Shown here: piece after piece, positions 20,566 to 30,132 of the stretch
Position numbering within the stretch: position 1 is the stretch's first letter
Layout of the letters: each line of letters opens with the position of its first letter
NCBI RefSeq assembly: GCF_000751075.1
Contig: NZ_CCMG01000015.1
Location: 1 to 64,000 of the forward strand
Length of the DNA stretch: 64,000 nt
Reading direction: 5' to 3'
From: Rickettsia tamurae
GTDB lineage: Bacteria > Pseudomonadota > Alphaproteobacteria > Rickettsiales > Rickettsiaceae
The notes under the pieces: model-generated
Seen by the model: only the letters and a program-made list of their open reading frames with translations
What the model was told of the DNA's origin: nothing
The model's database searches: none
Made by a program: the position numbers and the translations under genes

Positions 20566-21147
20566 ATGGAAGTAGATCTATTACATTTTGAAAAAAAATA
20601 TCATAACTATATTGTAGCAGGTATAGATGAAGCAGGTAGAGGACCGCTCGCAGGTCCGGTAGTAGCAAGTGCCGTTATAATAGATAACGCCAATATTATA
20701 ACGGGTATTAAAGATTCTAAAAAGCTTTCTAAAAAGAAAAGAGAATTATTATATGAGCAAATAACTAGTAACTATGTTTGGTCAACCGCTATTATTTCTC
20801 ATACCGAAATTGATGAAATTAATATATTAGAAGCAACTAAAAAAGCTTGTTCTATTGCTGCGGCAAATCTTACAACTAAGCCGGAGATAGTTTTAGTTGA
20901 CGGTAATATGCAGTTTAATGATGAAAGATTTGTTAGTATAGTTAACGGTGATAATTTATCGTTATCGATTGCAGCGGCTTCCATTATTGCAAAAGTTACT
21001 AGAGATCGTTTGATGCTAGACTTAAGTGCTGAATTTCCACAATATTTATGGCACAAAAATTCCGGCTACGGTACCAAAGAACATATTGAAGCTATTAATA
21101 CGCACGGCCTATCGCCGTATCATAGAAGGAGTTTTAGGTGTTGTTAA
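20566..21147 (+). CDS. rnhB: Ribonuclease HII
   Basis: RNase HII removes RNA from RNA/DNA hybrids and single ribonucleotides from DNA. The 193-residue protein shows the family motifs. GIDEAGRGPLAGPVV holds Asp21 and Glu22, two of the catalytic carboxylates; VLVDGN holds the third Asp; ASIIAKVTRDR and the C-terminal SGYGTKEHIEAI...HRRSF are also typical. Length is normal. The C-terminus ends a little early (RRSFRCC) and sequence derived from intergenic repeats begins within 35 bp, so the last few residues may be altered. Confidence 0.94.
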   Translation: MEVDLLHFEKKYHNYIVAGIDEAGRGPLAGPVVASAVIIDNANIITGIKDSKKLSKKKRELLYEQITSNYVWSTAIISHTEIDEINILEATKKACSIAAANLTTKPEIVLVDGNMQFNDERFVSIVNGDNLSLSIAAASIIAKVTRDRLMLDLSAEFPQYLWHKNSGYGTKEHIEAINTHGLSPYHRRSFRCC

Positions 21148-21179
21148 TAGGTGGTTGTTACATGGATCGGTTTCACCAC

Positions 21180-21275
21180 TGTCACCCCGTGGCTTGTCCA
21201 CGGGGTCTAAAATACTAATAATATTAGTATTTTTAGTTGTTTTTCTGGATACCATGGACAAGCCACGGTATGACA
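21180..21275. repeat. R2 repeat between rnhB and uvrB
   Basis: The arms tgtcaccccgtggcttgtcc and ggacaagccacggtatgaca flank a longer core with its own dyad, actaata/tattagt. Its right end falls at the very end of uvrB (stop at 21278), so it could act as the 3' hairpin of either convergent gene. Confidence 0.82.
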
Positions 21276-21277
21276 CA

Positions 21278-23269
21278 TTAGGAATAACTCAACTCAAGTG
21301 CCGCCTCTTCTAGAGTTTTTAGTTGATCACGAAGTTTTGCTGCTTGTTCAAATTCAAGATTATTTGCAGCTTTAAGCATGTCTTTCTTTAATTTGTCAAT
21401 ATGGGCTTTTAGCTTAGCAGGGTTATCAAATAAAGTATGAGTTTGTTTTTTATCAAGCTTACTATCGATTTTCTCAAGTTCTGCTAAAGCGTGAATAGCA
21501 CGGTTGATGGTTTTTGGAATTATGCCGTGTTTTTCATTATATTCCTGCTGAATTTGCCTTCTACGCAACGTTTCACTAACGGCTTTATCGATAGATTTAG
21601 TCATTTTATCGGCATAAAGTATAACTCTACCCTCGCTATTTCTTGCAGCTCTTCCTATTGTTTGTATTAACGATACTTCCGACCGCAAAAATCCCTCTTT
21701 GTCTGCATCAAGTATAGCAACTAAGCCGCATTCAGGGATGTCAAGCCCCTCTCTTAATAGATTAATACCGACTAAAATATCTATAGTACCTTGTCTTAAA
21801 TCCCGTAAAATCTCGATACGCTCTAGAGTATGAACGTTAGAATGTAAATAAGAAGTTTTATATTTTAGCTCCTGCAAATAGGCGGTTAAATCTTCAGCCA
21901 TTTTTTTTGTTAATGTGGTGACTAAGACACGAAAACCTTTAGAGATAGTGGTTTGAATTTCGCTAATTAAATCCTCAACTTGGTTAGTAGCGGGTTTGAT
22001 AATACATTCAGGATCAAGCAGTCCCGTAGGTCTGATAATCAGTTCTACTACAGTACCGTCGGTTTCTTCTAACTCAAATGGTCCCGGAGTTGCGGATACA
22101 AAAACAGTTTGCGGTCTAAATTTTTCCCATTCTTCAAATTTTAAAGGTCTGTTATCAAGTGCAGACGGCAGACGAAACCCATGCTCTACCAATACTTCTT
22201 TCCTTGCTCGATCGCCGTTATACATCGCTCTAATTTGCGGTACAGATACGTGGCTTTCATCAACAAATAATAACGCATCTTCCGGTAAGTACTCGAATAA
22301 GGTAGGCGGCGGCTCACCGGCGTTACGCCCTGTGAAAAAGCGAGAGTAGTTTTCAACGCCTTTACAGCTGCTTGTTTCCGTTAACATCTCAAGATCATAT
22401 TGAGTACGTTGGTTTAGCCTTTGCGTTTCAAGTGGTTTATCTTGCGACTTTAAGAACTCTAAGCGTTTTTGTAACTCCTCCTCAATGCCTGATATGGCAC
22501 TATTTACCGTTTCTTGAGGCATCACGAAATGTGAATTACCAAAGACCGTAGCTTTATTGAGCTTAGCAAGTTTTTCGCCTGTTAGGGGATCAAATTCGTG
22601 TATATATTCAAGTTCATTACCGAAAAACGATAAACGCCAAGCTTTATCGCTGTAATGTGAGGGAAAAATATCGATATTATCCCCTTTAACTCGAAAACAG
22701 CCACGCTCAAACCCAATATCGTTACGCTCATATTGTAGATTTATCAAATCATTTAGTAGCTTATAACGAGGGTAGCTTTGACCTGGTTCTAGATTAACCG
22801 TCATTTGATAATACAAATCAGGAGAGCCAAGCCCGTAAATACAAGAAACGGAAGAAACTACTATAACGTCACGACGCTCTAATAACGATCTTGTAGCGGA
22901 ATGACGCATTAAATCAATTTGCTCGTTAATTGATGAATCCTTTTCTATAAAAGTATCGGTGCGTGCTATATATGCTTCCGGCTGGTAATAATCATAATAC
23001 GATACAAAATACTCAACGGCATTCTTCGGAAAAATCGACTTCATTTCTGAATAAATTTGGGCAGCTAAAGTTTTATTATGAGCCATAATAAGAGTAGGAC
23101 GATTAGTTCTCTCTATAATATTCGCCATGGTAAAAGTTTTCCCTGATCCCGTAATACCAAGCAACATTTGTGAGCGTTTTTTACTATTTAACCCTGCTAT
23201 AATTTCATCTATTGCTTTTGGTTGATCGCCTGCCGGTTTATATTCTGAGATAATAGAAAAATTATTCAT
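21278..23269 (-). CDS. uvrB: UvrABC system protein B
   Basis: UvrB is the DNA-damage-verifying helicase-like subunit of nucleotide excision repair. The 663-residue product is close to E. coli UvrB (673). Walker [16 protein letters not shown] is at about residues 38-52. The beta-hairpin that inserts into damaged DNA starts at [11 protein letters not shown]. Helicase motifs include [34 protein letters not shown] and [10 protein letters not shown], and a C-terminal UVR domain ([20 protein letters not shown]) binds UvrC. It is a single minus-strand gene between convergent rnhB and divergent grxC. No uvrA or uvrC is present here. Confidence 0.97.
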   Translation of the reverse strand: MNNFSIISEYKPAGDQPKAIDEIIAGLNSKKRSQMLLGITGSGKTFTMANIIERTNRPTLIMAHNKTLAAQIYSEMKSIFPKNAVEYFVSYYDYYQPEAYIARTDTFIEKDSSINEQIDLMRHSATRSLLERRDVIVVSSVSCIYGLGSPDLYYQMTVNLEPGQSYPRYKLLNDLINLQYERNDIGFERGCFRVKGDNIDIFPSHYSDKAWRLSFFGNELEYIHEFDPLTGEKLAKLNKATVFGNSHFVMPQETVNSAISGIEEELQKRLEFLKSQDKPLETQRLNQRTQYDLEMLTETSSCKGVENYSRFFTGRNAGEPPPTLFEYLPEDALLFVDESHVSVPQIRAMYNGDRARKEVLVEHGFRLPSALDNRPLKFEEWEKFRPQTVFVSATPGPFELEETDGTVVELIIRPTGLLDPECIIKPATNQVEDLISEIQTTISKGFRVLVTTLTKKMAEDLTAYLQELKYKTSYLHSNVHTLERIEILRDLRQGTIDILVGINLLREGLDIPECGLVAILDADKEGFLRSEVSLIQTIGRAARNSEGRVILYADKMTKSIDKAVSETLRRRQIQQEYNEKHGIIPKTINRAIHALAELEKIDSKLDKKQTHTLFDNPAKLKAHIDKLKKDMLKAANNLEFEQAAKLRDQLKTLEEAALELSYS

Positions 23270-23339
23270 GCATTTTTACTTGCTTTAAAAACTATAGTTT
23301 AAGATAATATATTAAAATCTAACAAAAAAATATAACATT

Positions 23340-23648
23340 ATGAATAAAGCTATATTACACACAATTATTATTTATACTCTTGCTAGTTGTCCTTATTGTA
23401 TAAAAGCTAAAGCATTGCTTGATAAGAAAAATGTTGCTTATGAGGAAATTGAAGTAAGTAATTTTACTCAGGAAGAGAAAGAAAAATTTATTAAGAAATC
23501 CGGTGGAAAAAAGACCGTCCCGCAGATATTTATAGATAATATGCATGTTGGCGGTTGTGATGCTCTGTTTGATCTTGAAAAAGAGGGAAGGCTAGATAAG
23601 TTGTTAGAAAATCAGCCAAAGAAGACTTCACCCGCTGCTGGGGCATAA
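23340..23648 (+). CDS. grxC: Glutaredoxin 3
   Basis: This is a small glutathione-dependent thiol-disulfide oxidoreductase of the cytoplasm. The 102-residue protein has the dithiol active site Cys17-Pro-Tyr-Cys20 (TLASCPYCIKAK), the cis-proline region KKTVPQIFIDN and the GGCDALFDLEKEG helix, all standard for GrxC. The C-terminal tail (ENQPKKTSPAAGA) extends slightly past the usual end. It is divergently transcribed from uvrB, with a 70-bp shared promoter region. Confidence 0.94.
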   Translation: MNKAILHTIIIYTLASCPYCIKAKALLDKKNVAYEEIEVSNFTQEEKEKFIKKSGGKKTVPQIFIDNMHVGGCDALFDLEKEGRLDKLLENQPKKTSPAAGA

Positions 23649-24088
23649 TTAATAAAAATGTCATTGCGAGCGAATATAGACAATGCCATATGTCATTCCC
23701 GCGAAAGCGGGAATCCAGAAAAAATAAATAATAAAAATGTATTATATTATGTTCTGATCGAAATGGTACTTATTGGTATTACTAATAATATACTATGTCG
23801 TACTTATGAACATAAGTAAAAAATAATCAAGGGTTTTACGACAAAATATAATGTTATAAAGCTTGTTTATACAGAAGAATTTGCTGATATTAAAGAAGCT
23901 ATTGCTAGAGAAAAAGCTTTAAAGAAATGGTCGTACTTGGAAAATAAAATTAATAGAAAAACTTAATCTTAATTGGGAAGATTTAGGCAAGTGTATTTCT
24001 GGATTCCCGCCTACGCGGGAATGACATCGAGTTACACCTACAGTTTTCTTGGATAACAAAGCCATACAAATTCACAAAAACTCCAAAA
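23649..24088. other. 440-bp intergenic region with repeat fragments
   Basis: A half R1 arm (gtcattgcgagcga at about 23659) comes first. Then an R3 arm (23691-23717), the GIY-YIG relic (23737-23996) and an inverted R3 arm (23998-24025) follow. No intact gene is present. Confidence 0.65.
23737..23996 (+). pseudogene. GIY-YIG endonuclease relic flanked by R3 arms
   Basis: Read through one frameshift, one in-frame TAA and a second shift, the segment gives CIILCSDRNGTY, then IGITNNILCRTYEHK, then KIIKGFTTKYNVIKLVYTEE and ADIKEAIAREKALKKW, ending NLNWEDLG. This is the layout of short GIY-YIG nucleases of the YhbQ/UPF0213 kind: GIY/YIG-type motif, catalytic Arg in TNNIxxRTYEHK, KYN.xKLVYxE, and IAREKxLKxW. 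The YIG motif itself is damaged. It is bounded by inverted R3 arms, so it looks like the inner gene of a small mobile-like unit. The product cannot be functional. Confidence 0.72.
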
Positions 24089-25855
24089 ATGTCCAAAAAC
24101 AACAATCACAAAAATTCATTCTATCTACTTCTGCCGTATTTATGGTCGAAGGATTTTGATATACGCCTGCGTATTGTTACATCTCTTATTTGTCTAGTTA
24201 TAGCTAAAGTAATAAATATTTTCGTTCCGATTGTTTATAAATATATAATAGACGGATTAAATAAAAATTTTGCTCTTTCGGTTATTATCGGGATTATTGT
24301 TGCATATGGCGGTACTAAAATATTGGTACAAATATTTAGTGAGCTGCGAAATATTATTTTCTCAAAAGTAGGGCATCAAGCGACTCGCTTAGTTGCTCTA
24401 AATGTCTTTAAGCACATGCATAATTTAAGTATGCGTTTTCATATTACTAGAAAAACATGGGGCTTAAGTAGGTCAATAGAGCGTGGTACTAAAGGTATTG
24501 AAGCGGTGCTGCGGTATTCATTATTTAATATTTTCCCGACAAGCGTAGAAATTATAATAGTAAGCGGGATGTTATGGTATGTGTATGGTATTTGGTTTGC
24601 CGTAACTATTTTAATAACAATGATAGTTTATGTTGGTTATACTTTCCTAATCAGTACTTGGCGTATTTCTTTTGCAAGAGAAATGAACCAAAGCGATAAC
24701 ACCGCCAATAATAGGGCAATCGATAGTTTACTGAATTTTGAAACCGTTAAATATTTCGGTAATGAAGAATATGAAGCGATAAAGTTTAATGAGGCTTTAC
24801 AAACTTATGAAAAATCAGCCACTAAAACTACTAACAGCCTATCGATTTTAAATATCGGGCAGGATGTTATAATATCCTTAGGGCTTGTTTCTTTGATGAT
24901 ACTTTCGGCAAATGCTATTAATCAGAATAAAATGACCGTCGGCGATTTAATAATGGTTAATACTTACTCGTTTCAGCTATCAATTCCGCTTTCAATACTT
25001 GGCTTTGCCTATAGAGAAATTAAAAACGCTCTAGTTATTATGGAAGATATGTTTAATCTTTTAGATATACCGGCAGAAGTAGAGGATACCGTGAACGCTA
25101 AGGAGCTAATTATCTCAAAAGGCGAGGTTAGTTTCGATAATGTTAGCTTTGCTTATAATCAGGAACGTCCGATTTTGCATAATATAAGCTTTACGATCAA
25201 GAGCGGTAAAACACTCGCAGTAGTAGGTAGCAGCGGAGTGGGGAAATCGACGATATCACGCTTGCTGTTTAGGTTTTACGATATTAATAGCGGCAATATT
25301 ACTATAGATAATCAAGATATACGAGAAGTCACACAACAATCGCTTCGTAAGTCTATCGGGATTGTTCCGCAAGATACGGTACTGTTTAACGATACGATAT
25401 ATTACAACATAGCATATGGTAATAATGCAGCTAGTTACGATGAAGTTATAGCAGCCTCAAAAAATGCTCATATTCATGAGTTTATTAGCACGCTGCCCAA
25501 AGGGTATGAAACGCAGGTAGGGGAGAGAGGCTTGAAGCTTTCAGGCGGCGAAAAACAGCGTATTGCAATCGCAAGAACCATATTAAAAAATCCGGCAATA
25601 TATGTTTTTGATGAAGCAACAAGTTCGCTTGATACTAAAACCGAAAAGCTAATTCAGGCAAGCCTTAAAGAGATCTCGGCACGCCATACTACCCTTATCA
25701 TTGCCCATAGACTATCAACTATTATCGATGTAGACGAGATTATCGTTTTGGATAACGGCTATATAGTTGAGCGAGGCAACCATAAGAGCTTACTACAACA
25801 TAAAGGCTATTACGCCGAACTTTGGTATAAACAGCAGGAAGAGAAAAGTAAATAA
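24089..25855 (+). CDS. ABC transporter, permease-ATPase fusion of the Atm1/HMT1 type
   Basis: This is a half-transporter exporter of 588 residues: six membrane helices in the first 310 residues, then a nucleotide-binding domain. Walker A is VVGSSGVGKSTISRLLF, the signature is LSGGEKQRIAIARTIL, Walker B is IYVFDEATSSLD, and the switch His is in IIAHRLST. The membrane domain has TRKTWGLSRSIERGTKGIEA and SLLNFETVKYFGNEEYE, motifs typical of the Atm1/ABCB7 group that exports glutathione-linked sulfur compounds for Fe-S metabolism or heavy-metal detoxification. That role fits the Fe-S genes nearby but is inferred from family only. Confidence 0.9.
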   Translation: MSKNNNHKNSFYLLLPYLWSKDFDIRLRIVTSLICLVIAKVINIFVPIVYKYIIDGLNKNFALSVIIGIIVAYGGTKILVQIFSELRNIIFSKVGHQATRLVALNVFKHMHNLSMRFHITRKTWGLSRSIERGTKGIEAVLRYSLFNIFPTSVEIIIVSGMLWYVYGIWFAVTILITMIVYVGYTFLISTWRISFAREMNQSDNTANNRAIDSLLNFETVKYFGNEEYEAIKFNEALQTYEKSATKTTNSLSILNIGQDVIISLGLVSLMILSANAINQNKMTVGDLIMVNTYSFQLSIPLSILGFAYREIKNALVIMEDMFNLLDIPAEVEDTVNAKELIISKGEVSFDNVSFAYNQERPILHNISFTIKSGKTLAVVGSSGVGKSTISRLLFRFYDINSGNITIDNQDIREVTQQSLRKSIGIVPQDTVLFNDTIYYNIAYGNNAASYDEVIAASKNAHIHEFISTLPKGYETQVGERGLKLSGGEKQRIAIARTILKNPAIYVFDEATSSLDTKTEKLIQASLKEISARHTTLIIAHRLSTIIDVDEIIVLDNGYIVERGNHKSLLQHKGYYAELWYKQQEEKSK

Positions 25856-25939
25856 AATACGGCATTGCAAAATAAAAGTTGATGTCGTCATGAGCTAAGC
25901 GACTAAAGACCTTGTTGTGTAGACCGGTAAAATCCACTG

Positions 25940-26045
25940 TGTCACCCCGTGGCTTGACCACGGGGTCCATAAAAACAATTAAAAATACTAATAAATAATT
26001 TTAGTATTTTTAATTGGATCCCGCGATCGAGTCGCGGGATGAACA
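25940..26045. repeat. R2 repeat downstream of the Atm1-like gene
   Basis: The arms are tgtcaccccgtggcttgacc and gatcgagtcgcgggatga, with a core containing aatact/agtatt. An outer pair, ttgttgtgtagaccgg near 25,913 and ccggtccacgcaacaa near 26,055, encloses it. Confidence 0.8.
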
Positions 26046-26073
26046 ATTAGGAAACCGGTCCACGCAACAATGC

Positions 26074-26189
26074 CTTGCGAGGAGCCGTAGGCGACGTGGC
26101 AATCCAGAAAATAATTAAAAAAATTCTGTAAATCAGAATTTTTAACTGGATTGTTTTGTCAATTGCTATGCAAATTCCTTGTAATGACG
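26074..26189. repeat. R1 palindromic repeat (core type ii)
   Basis: The left arm cttgcgaggagccgtaggcg and right arm ccttgtaatgacg bound inner arms ggcaatcca/tggattg and a core aaattctg/cagaattt. It directly abuts the R2 composite to its left. Confidence 0.78.
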
Positions 26190-26227
26190 AAAAAACCGAT
26201 CCATGCAGGAATGACATGGATAGCTAA

Positions 26228-26255
26228 TTGACATTTTTAAAAAATTAAGTAAAAC
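26228..26255 (+). promoter_or_regulatory. Possible promoter of the structured leader
   Basis: TTGACA at 26228-26233 and TAAAAC at 26250-26255 are separated by 16 bp. Transcription would start just before the GNRA-type hairpin. A second candidate is an extended -10, TGGTATAAT, at 26332-26340. Confidence 0.4.
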
Positions 26256-26261
26256 CTCCTG

Positions 26262-26480
26262 CAAGAATAGCGGTAACGTTATTCTGGGGTTTCAAAGCCT
26301 CTCTCCTAAGCGGTATTATCAGCCGTATAAATGGTATAATCCTCGACTTCATTGCGGTCGGGGAGATATAGCTATGTACAGAGCTTAAAGCATTGCTTTA
26401 AGTTTAAAGGCTATTGTAGTTGTCTTAGGCGGTTCTTTGAACTCCCCGACCACCAGGGGTTTATTTCTCTTCGGTGGTTG
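26262..26480 (+). promoter_or_regulatory. Structured leader RNA with alternative helices, upstream of a 56-codon ORF
   Basis: Hairpin 1 (26264-26272 with 26277-26285) closes on a GTAA tetraloop of the GNRA class. A perfect 10-bp helix joins 26356-26365 (ggtcggggag) to 26442-26451 (ctccccgacc), enclosing a hairpin at 26384-26402 (cttaaagca/tgctttaag). Competing with the long helix, 26341-26347 (cctcgac) can pair with 26357-26363. An accacc/ggtggt pair (26449-26454 with 26473-26478) also overlaps the 3' arm. Mutually exclusive helices just ahead of a small ORF suggest a cis-regulatory leader or a small RNA; no known riboswitch class was recognised. Confidence 0.4.
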
Positions 26481-26521
26481 AAGCTTGAGCAATTTAAGTT
26501 TAATCAATCGGGAGCAACTAC

Positions 26522-26692
26522 ATGTTCAATAAAAATAATAAATTATTATCTAAAATATTACCGATTTCTAAGAAAAATAAAGATTTAGAAAAACTAAGAT
26601 CTAAGTTTAAACAAAGGCTAGAAGAACAAGTAACGGTAGATGAGATAAAAAGAATAGAGCAGTGTTCATTATATTTAGAAAGTATAAAATAA
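26522..26692 (+). CDS. Small basic hypothetical protein, 56 aa
   Basis: ATG 26522 follows a good ribosome site (gggag, 7-bp spacing). The product starts MFNKNNKLLSKILPIS and is followed by a Lys/Glu-rich, probably helical segment with LEKLRSKFKQRLEEQ and VDEIKRIEQCSLYLES. It has the look of a short coiled or DNA/RNA-binding helix pair, but no family was recognised. It is preceded by a strongly structured leader and lies 117 bp before gyrA, with a separate gyrA promoter in between. The overlapping frame 26352-26588 is not believed. Confidence 0.5.
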   Translation: MFNKNNKLLSKILPISKKNKDLEKLRSKFKQRLEEQVTVDEIKRIEQCSLYLESIK

Positions 26693-26740
26693 TAGACAAT
26701 AGAAGTTTGTTAACCGTCAAATTATAAATACAAGCAATCC

Positions 26741-26769
26741 TTGAAAGAAATTTATTATGTCTCTATAAT
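26741..26769 (+). promoter_or_regulatory. Sigma70-type promoter of gyrA
   Basis: TTGAAA at 26741-26746 and a perfect TATAAT at 26764-26769 are separated by 17 bp. Transcription would start about 26,776, giving a leader of about 35 nt before the gyrA GTG. Confidence 0.75.
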
Positions 26770-26809
26770 TAAATATAATTCATTAAATTAAATTTAAGGC
26801 TAAGTAATC

Positions 26810-29527
26810 GTGACTGATAAATATTCTTCTAATTTAGTACCGGTAAATATCGAAGATGAGATGAAAGTATCTTATCTTGATTATGCTATGAGTGTTATAG
26901 TAAGTAGAGCTATACCGGATGTTCGGGACGGCTTAAAGCCGGTGCATCGCCGAATTATCTATTCCATGCATGAAGCCGGTAATCATGCTAGTAAACCTTA
27001 TAGAAAATCCGCTAGAATAGTTGGTGACGTGATGGGTAAATACCATCCGCACGGTGATAGTGCTATTTACGATTCGTTAGTACGTATGGCACAAGGTTTT
27101 TCGCTCCGTTTACCGCTTGTCGACGGGCAGGGTAATTTCGGCTCGATGGACGGTGATGCGGCGGCGGCAATGAGATATACCGAATCTCGAATGGCCAAAG
27201 TTTCGCATAAGCTTGTAGAGGATATCGATAAAGAGACCGTCAGCTTTAACCCTAATTATGACGGTTCTGAAAAAGAGCCTTCCGTACTTCCTGCAATGTT
27301 TCCTAATTTATTGGTTAACGGTAGCGGAGGTATTGCGGTCGGTATGGCAACTAATATCCCGCCTCATAATCTTGGTGAAGTTATCGATGCGTGCTGTTTA
27401 TATATAGATAATAACGATATAGAAATTTTAGATTTGCTAGAAGTTGTTAAAGGACCGGATTTTCCTACGGGTTCAATGATTTTAGGCATTAGCGGTATTA
27501 GATCGGCATACCTTACCGGTAGAGGCAGTATCATTATGCGAGGTCGGGCGGAGGTTGAGAATATCGGTAATAGCCGTCAAGCAATTATTATTACCGAAAT
27601 ACCGTATATGGTAAATAAAGCAAGGCTCGTTGAGAAAATTGCTGAAATGGTTAAAGAGAAACGTATTGAGGGTATAAGCGATTTACGTGACGAATCGAAT
27701 AAAAACGGTGTAAGGATTTTTATTGAGTTAAAGAAAGACGTAGTTGTTGAAGTAGTCTTAAATCAAATATACGCATGTACGCAGCTACAAACTAGCTTCG
27801 GTGTTATTATGCTTGCTCTTAAAGACGGGCTACCGAAAGTGATGAATTTGAAAGAAGTAATCGCAGCTTTCGTTAGTTTTAGGGAAGTGGTAATTACTAA
27901 CCGTACTATATATTTGCTAAATAAAGCAAGAGATAGAGCACATATTTTACTAGGGCTAACTATTGCCGTTAGTAATATCGATGAAATAATACGTATTATT
28001 AAAGCTTCAAATGACCCGAATGCAGCTAAACAAGAATTAATGGCTCGCCAGTGGGAAGCATTAAATATACTACCTCTTGTAAAGCTGGTTGATGATAAAG
28101 CAATGTTAAACGAGCAGGGCAAATGTAGCTTTACCGAAGTGCAAGCTAAGGCAATCTTAGAAATGAGATTGCAACGCCTGACCGCTATGGAGAAAAACAA
28201 GCTTGAAGAGGATTTGAAGAACCTCGCTACGGAAATTACCGAATATCTTAATATACTCGGCTCTCGTACAAGGTTACTTGAGATTTTAAAGGAAGAGCTA
28301 ATTAAAGTTAAAGAAGAATTTGCGACTCCTCGTCTTACTTCAATTGAATTTGGCGAATTTGATCAAGATATAGAAGATTTAATTCAGCGTGAAGAAATGG
28401 TTGTAACCGTAACGCTTGGCGGGTATATCAAGCGTGTACCTCTAAGTAGCTATCGTTCGCAAAAACGTGGCGGTAAAGGAAGATCAGGGCTTTCAATGCG
28501 TGATAAAGATATTACCACGCAAGTTTTTGTCGGTAGTACTCATACGCCAATGTTGTTCTTCTCAAATATCGGTCAGGTTTATAGTTTAAAACTGTATAAA
28601 TTACCTTTAAGTAATCCGCAAGGTAAAGGAAGACCGATGGTTAATATATTACCGTTGAAAGAAAATGAGCATATTACAAATATCATGCCGCTACCGGAAA
28701 ATCAGGATGAGTGGGATAATTTAAACATTATGTTCGCAACTGCCAAGGGGAATATCAGAAGAAGCGATTTATTAGATTTCAAAAAGATTCAGTCGAACGG
28801 TAAAATTGCTATTAGGCTTGATGAGGACGATAAATTAATAGACGTAAAACCATGTAAAGAAGACGAGCATATTTTACTTGCCACCAAAGTCGGTAAAGCT
28901 TTAAGATTCCCTGTTGAATCATTGCGTGTTATTAAGAGCCGTACTTCTGACGGTGTACGAGGTATGAAGCTTGCTAGAGAGGATTCCGTAATTTCTATGA
29001 CTGTGCTTAAAGGCATTAGCAGTACAAAAGAGGATAGAGATGCTTATTTAACAGTGCCATGGGAAAAAAGGCTTGAGGTTGCTAAAGGTGAGGCGTTTAA
29101 CCCCGAAGAGTTAGGCGTAGCTTTGACTGCAGATTCTATTTTAGAAATGGCAAATTCCGAAGAATTCATTTTAACCGTAACTGAGAACGGTTTTGGTAAG
29201 AAAAGCTCAGCTTATGGCTATAGAATTACTGACCGTGGCGGTAGCGGTATAATCAATATGGATATTAACGACAAAACCGGTTTAGTTGTCGGTGTTATGC
29301 CGGTTAAAATGGATGATGAGTTAATGCTGATTACCAATAGCGGTAAGTTAATTCGCTGTAAACTTGAGTCAGTACGTATTACGGGACGTAACACTAGCGG
29401 CGTAATCCTGTTTAAGCTAGATGAGGGGGAAAAAGTCGTATCTGTTTCTCTCATTGCTGAAAGTACCGAGGGTGAAGAGGATAGTGAAGTGGAAGAAGAA
29501 GGTTTAGAGCAATCTGAAGAGGTGTAA
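26810..29527 (+). CDS. gyrA: DNA gyrase subunit A
   Basis: GyrA cuts and rejoins DNA during supercoiling. The 905-residue protein has the catalytic Tyr123 in [11 protein letters not shown]. The quinolone-region [11 protein letters not shown] has Ser84 and Asp88 in the positions of E. coli Ser83 and Asp87, the susceptible-type residues. The C-terminal pinwheel contains the GyrA box QKRGGKG (GyrA-specific, separating it from ParC) and an acidic tail ([18 protein letters not shown]). The start is GTG 26810 with an AAGG site about 11 bp upstream; this GTG is the first possible start before the conserved [18 protein letters not shown]. It has its own promoter. Confidence 0.97.
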   Translation: MTDKYSSNLVPVNIEDEMKVSYLDYAMSVIVSRAIPDVRDGLKPVHRRIIYSMHEAGNHASKPYRKSARIVGDVMGKYHPHGDSAIYDSLVRMAQGFSLRLPLVDGQGNFGSMDGDAAAAMRYTESRMAKVSHKLVEDIDKETVSFNPNYDGSEKEPSVLPAMFPNLLVNGSGGIAVGMATNIPPHNLGEVIDACCLYIDNNDIEILDLLEVVKGPDFPTGSMILGISGIRSAYLTGRGSIIMRGRAEVENIGNSRQAIIITEIPYMVNKARLVEKIAEMVKEKRIEGISDLRDESNKNGVRIFIELKKDVVVEVVLNQIYACTQLQTSFGVIMLALKDGLPKVMNLKEVIAAFVSFREVVITNRTIYLLNKARDRAHILLGLTIAVSNIDEIIRIIKASNDPNAAKQELMARQWEALNILPLVKLVDDKAMLNEQGKCSFTEVQAKAILEMRLQRLTAMEKNKLEEDLKNLATEITEYLNILGSRTRLLEILKEELIKVKEEFATPRLTSIEFGEFDQDIEDLIQREEMVVTVTLGGYIKRVPLSSYRSQKRGGKGRSGLSMRDKDITTQVFVGSTHTPMLFFSNIGQVYSLKLYKLPLSNPQGKGRPMVNILPLKENEHITNIMPLPENQDEWDNLNIMFATAKGNIRRSDLLDFKKIQSNGKIAIRLDEDDKLIDVKPCKEDEHILLATKVGKALRFPVESLRVIKSRTSDGVRGMKLAREDSVISMTVLKGISSTKEDRDAYLTVPWEKRLEVAKGEAFNPEELGVALTADSILEMANSEEFILTVTENGFGKKSSAYGYRITDRGGSGIINMDINDKTGLVVGVMPVKMDDELMLITNSGKLIRCKLESVRITGRNTSGVILFKLDEGEKVVSVSLIAESTEGEEDSEVEEEGLEQSEEV

Positions 29528-29658
29528 GGGCTGAGGCGTTGTCATTCCCGCATAGCTCTTAAAAAGCTCTCGATGTCATTCTTGCGGAAGCATTTTGTGT
29601 AGATACCTAAGTCGTCATTGCGAGGGGGTATTGTTGCGTGGACCGGTAAAACCCACTG

Positions 29659-29762
29659 TGTCACCACCCCGTGGCTTGACCACGGGGTCCATAAAAACAA
29701 TAAAAAATACTAATAATTTTAGTATTTTTAACTGGATCCCGTGGTCAAGCCACGGTATGACA
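29659..29762. repeat. R2 repeat inside a larger inverted repeat
   Basis: The inner arms (gtggcttgaccac and gtggtcaagccac) flank a core with aatact/agtatt. The whole is enclosed by attgttgcgtggacc at about 29,628 and gatccacgcaacaat ending about 29,788. Confidence 0.85.
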
Positions 29763-29789
29763 GAGGTGAAATTGATCCACGCAACAATG

Positions 29790-29891
29790 CCTTGCGAGCA
29801 GCCATAGGCTGCGTAGCAATCTCATGAAATAATAACAAACTCCTGAGATTGCGGACGTACAAATTACTTTGTAATTTTCCTTGCAATGACG
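29790..29891. repeat. R1 palindromic repeat (core type i)
   Basis: It runs cttgcgagcagccataggct ... ccttgcaatgac, with inner arms gcaatctca/tgagattgc. It follows directly on the R2 composite. A separate R1 left arm sits on the other side of that composite, as if R2 had inserted into or beside an R1 element. Confidence 0.8.
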
Positions 29892-29953
29892 TTAATTTAT
29901 TAATTGATCTGCTTTTAGTTAGCAATACCCCCCAAAGAACTTCTAGAAAAGTA

Positions 29954-29981
29954 TTGCAACACTAATTTTTCTCTCTATAAT
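29954..29981 (+). promoter_or_regulatory. Likely promoter of the symporter gene
   Basis: TTGCAA at 29954-29959 and TATAAT at 29976-29981 are separated by a 16-bp spacer. The 5' leader to ATG 30133 would be about 145 nt. Confidence 0.5.
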
Positions 29982-30132
29982 AACTGTATGTTGAATTTAT
30001 GAATATGCAAATATTAACTTTCCAGTCTTTTTTTACTACTACAACCGGTCCAAGCCGGTAACAATATCTCTATATCTTTCTTTTAATTATATCCATCTAT
30101 TTAAATTAACTAATTATTATTAGGTAAGTTTT

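Larger units (their letters stand above)
29528..30132. other. 605-bp repeat-filled intergenic region gyrA-symporter
   Basis: R3-like half arms lie at about 29,547 and 29,575, then an R1 left arm at 29,613. Next come an R2 composite (29,628-29,789) and an R1 copy (29,790-29,891). After that there is about 240 bp of non-repeat sequence with a likely promoter (29954-29981) and a small accgg/ccggt hairpin at about 30,045. No gene is present; open frames here are repeat read-through. Confidence 0.7.

Noticed and set aside
26352-26588. 78-codon ORF overlapping the structured leader
   Set aside because: It overlaps the better-initiated 56-codon ORF and spans the paired RNA elements; composition (Cys/Arg-rich) is not protein-like.
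29595-29925. Two ORFs of 65-70 codons after gyrA
   Set aside because: They are translations of R1/R2 palindromes; the same peptides recur near 15,000, 20,400, 21,200 and 25,900.
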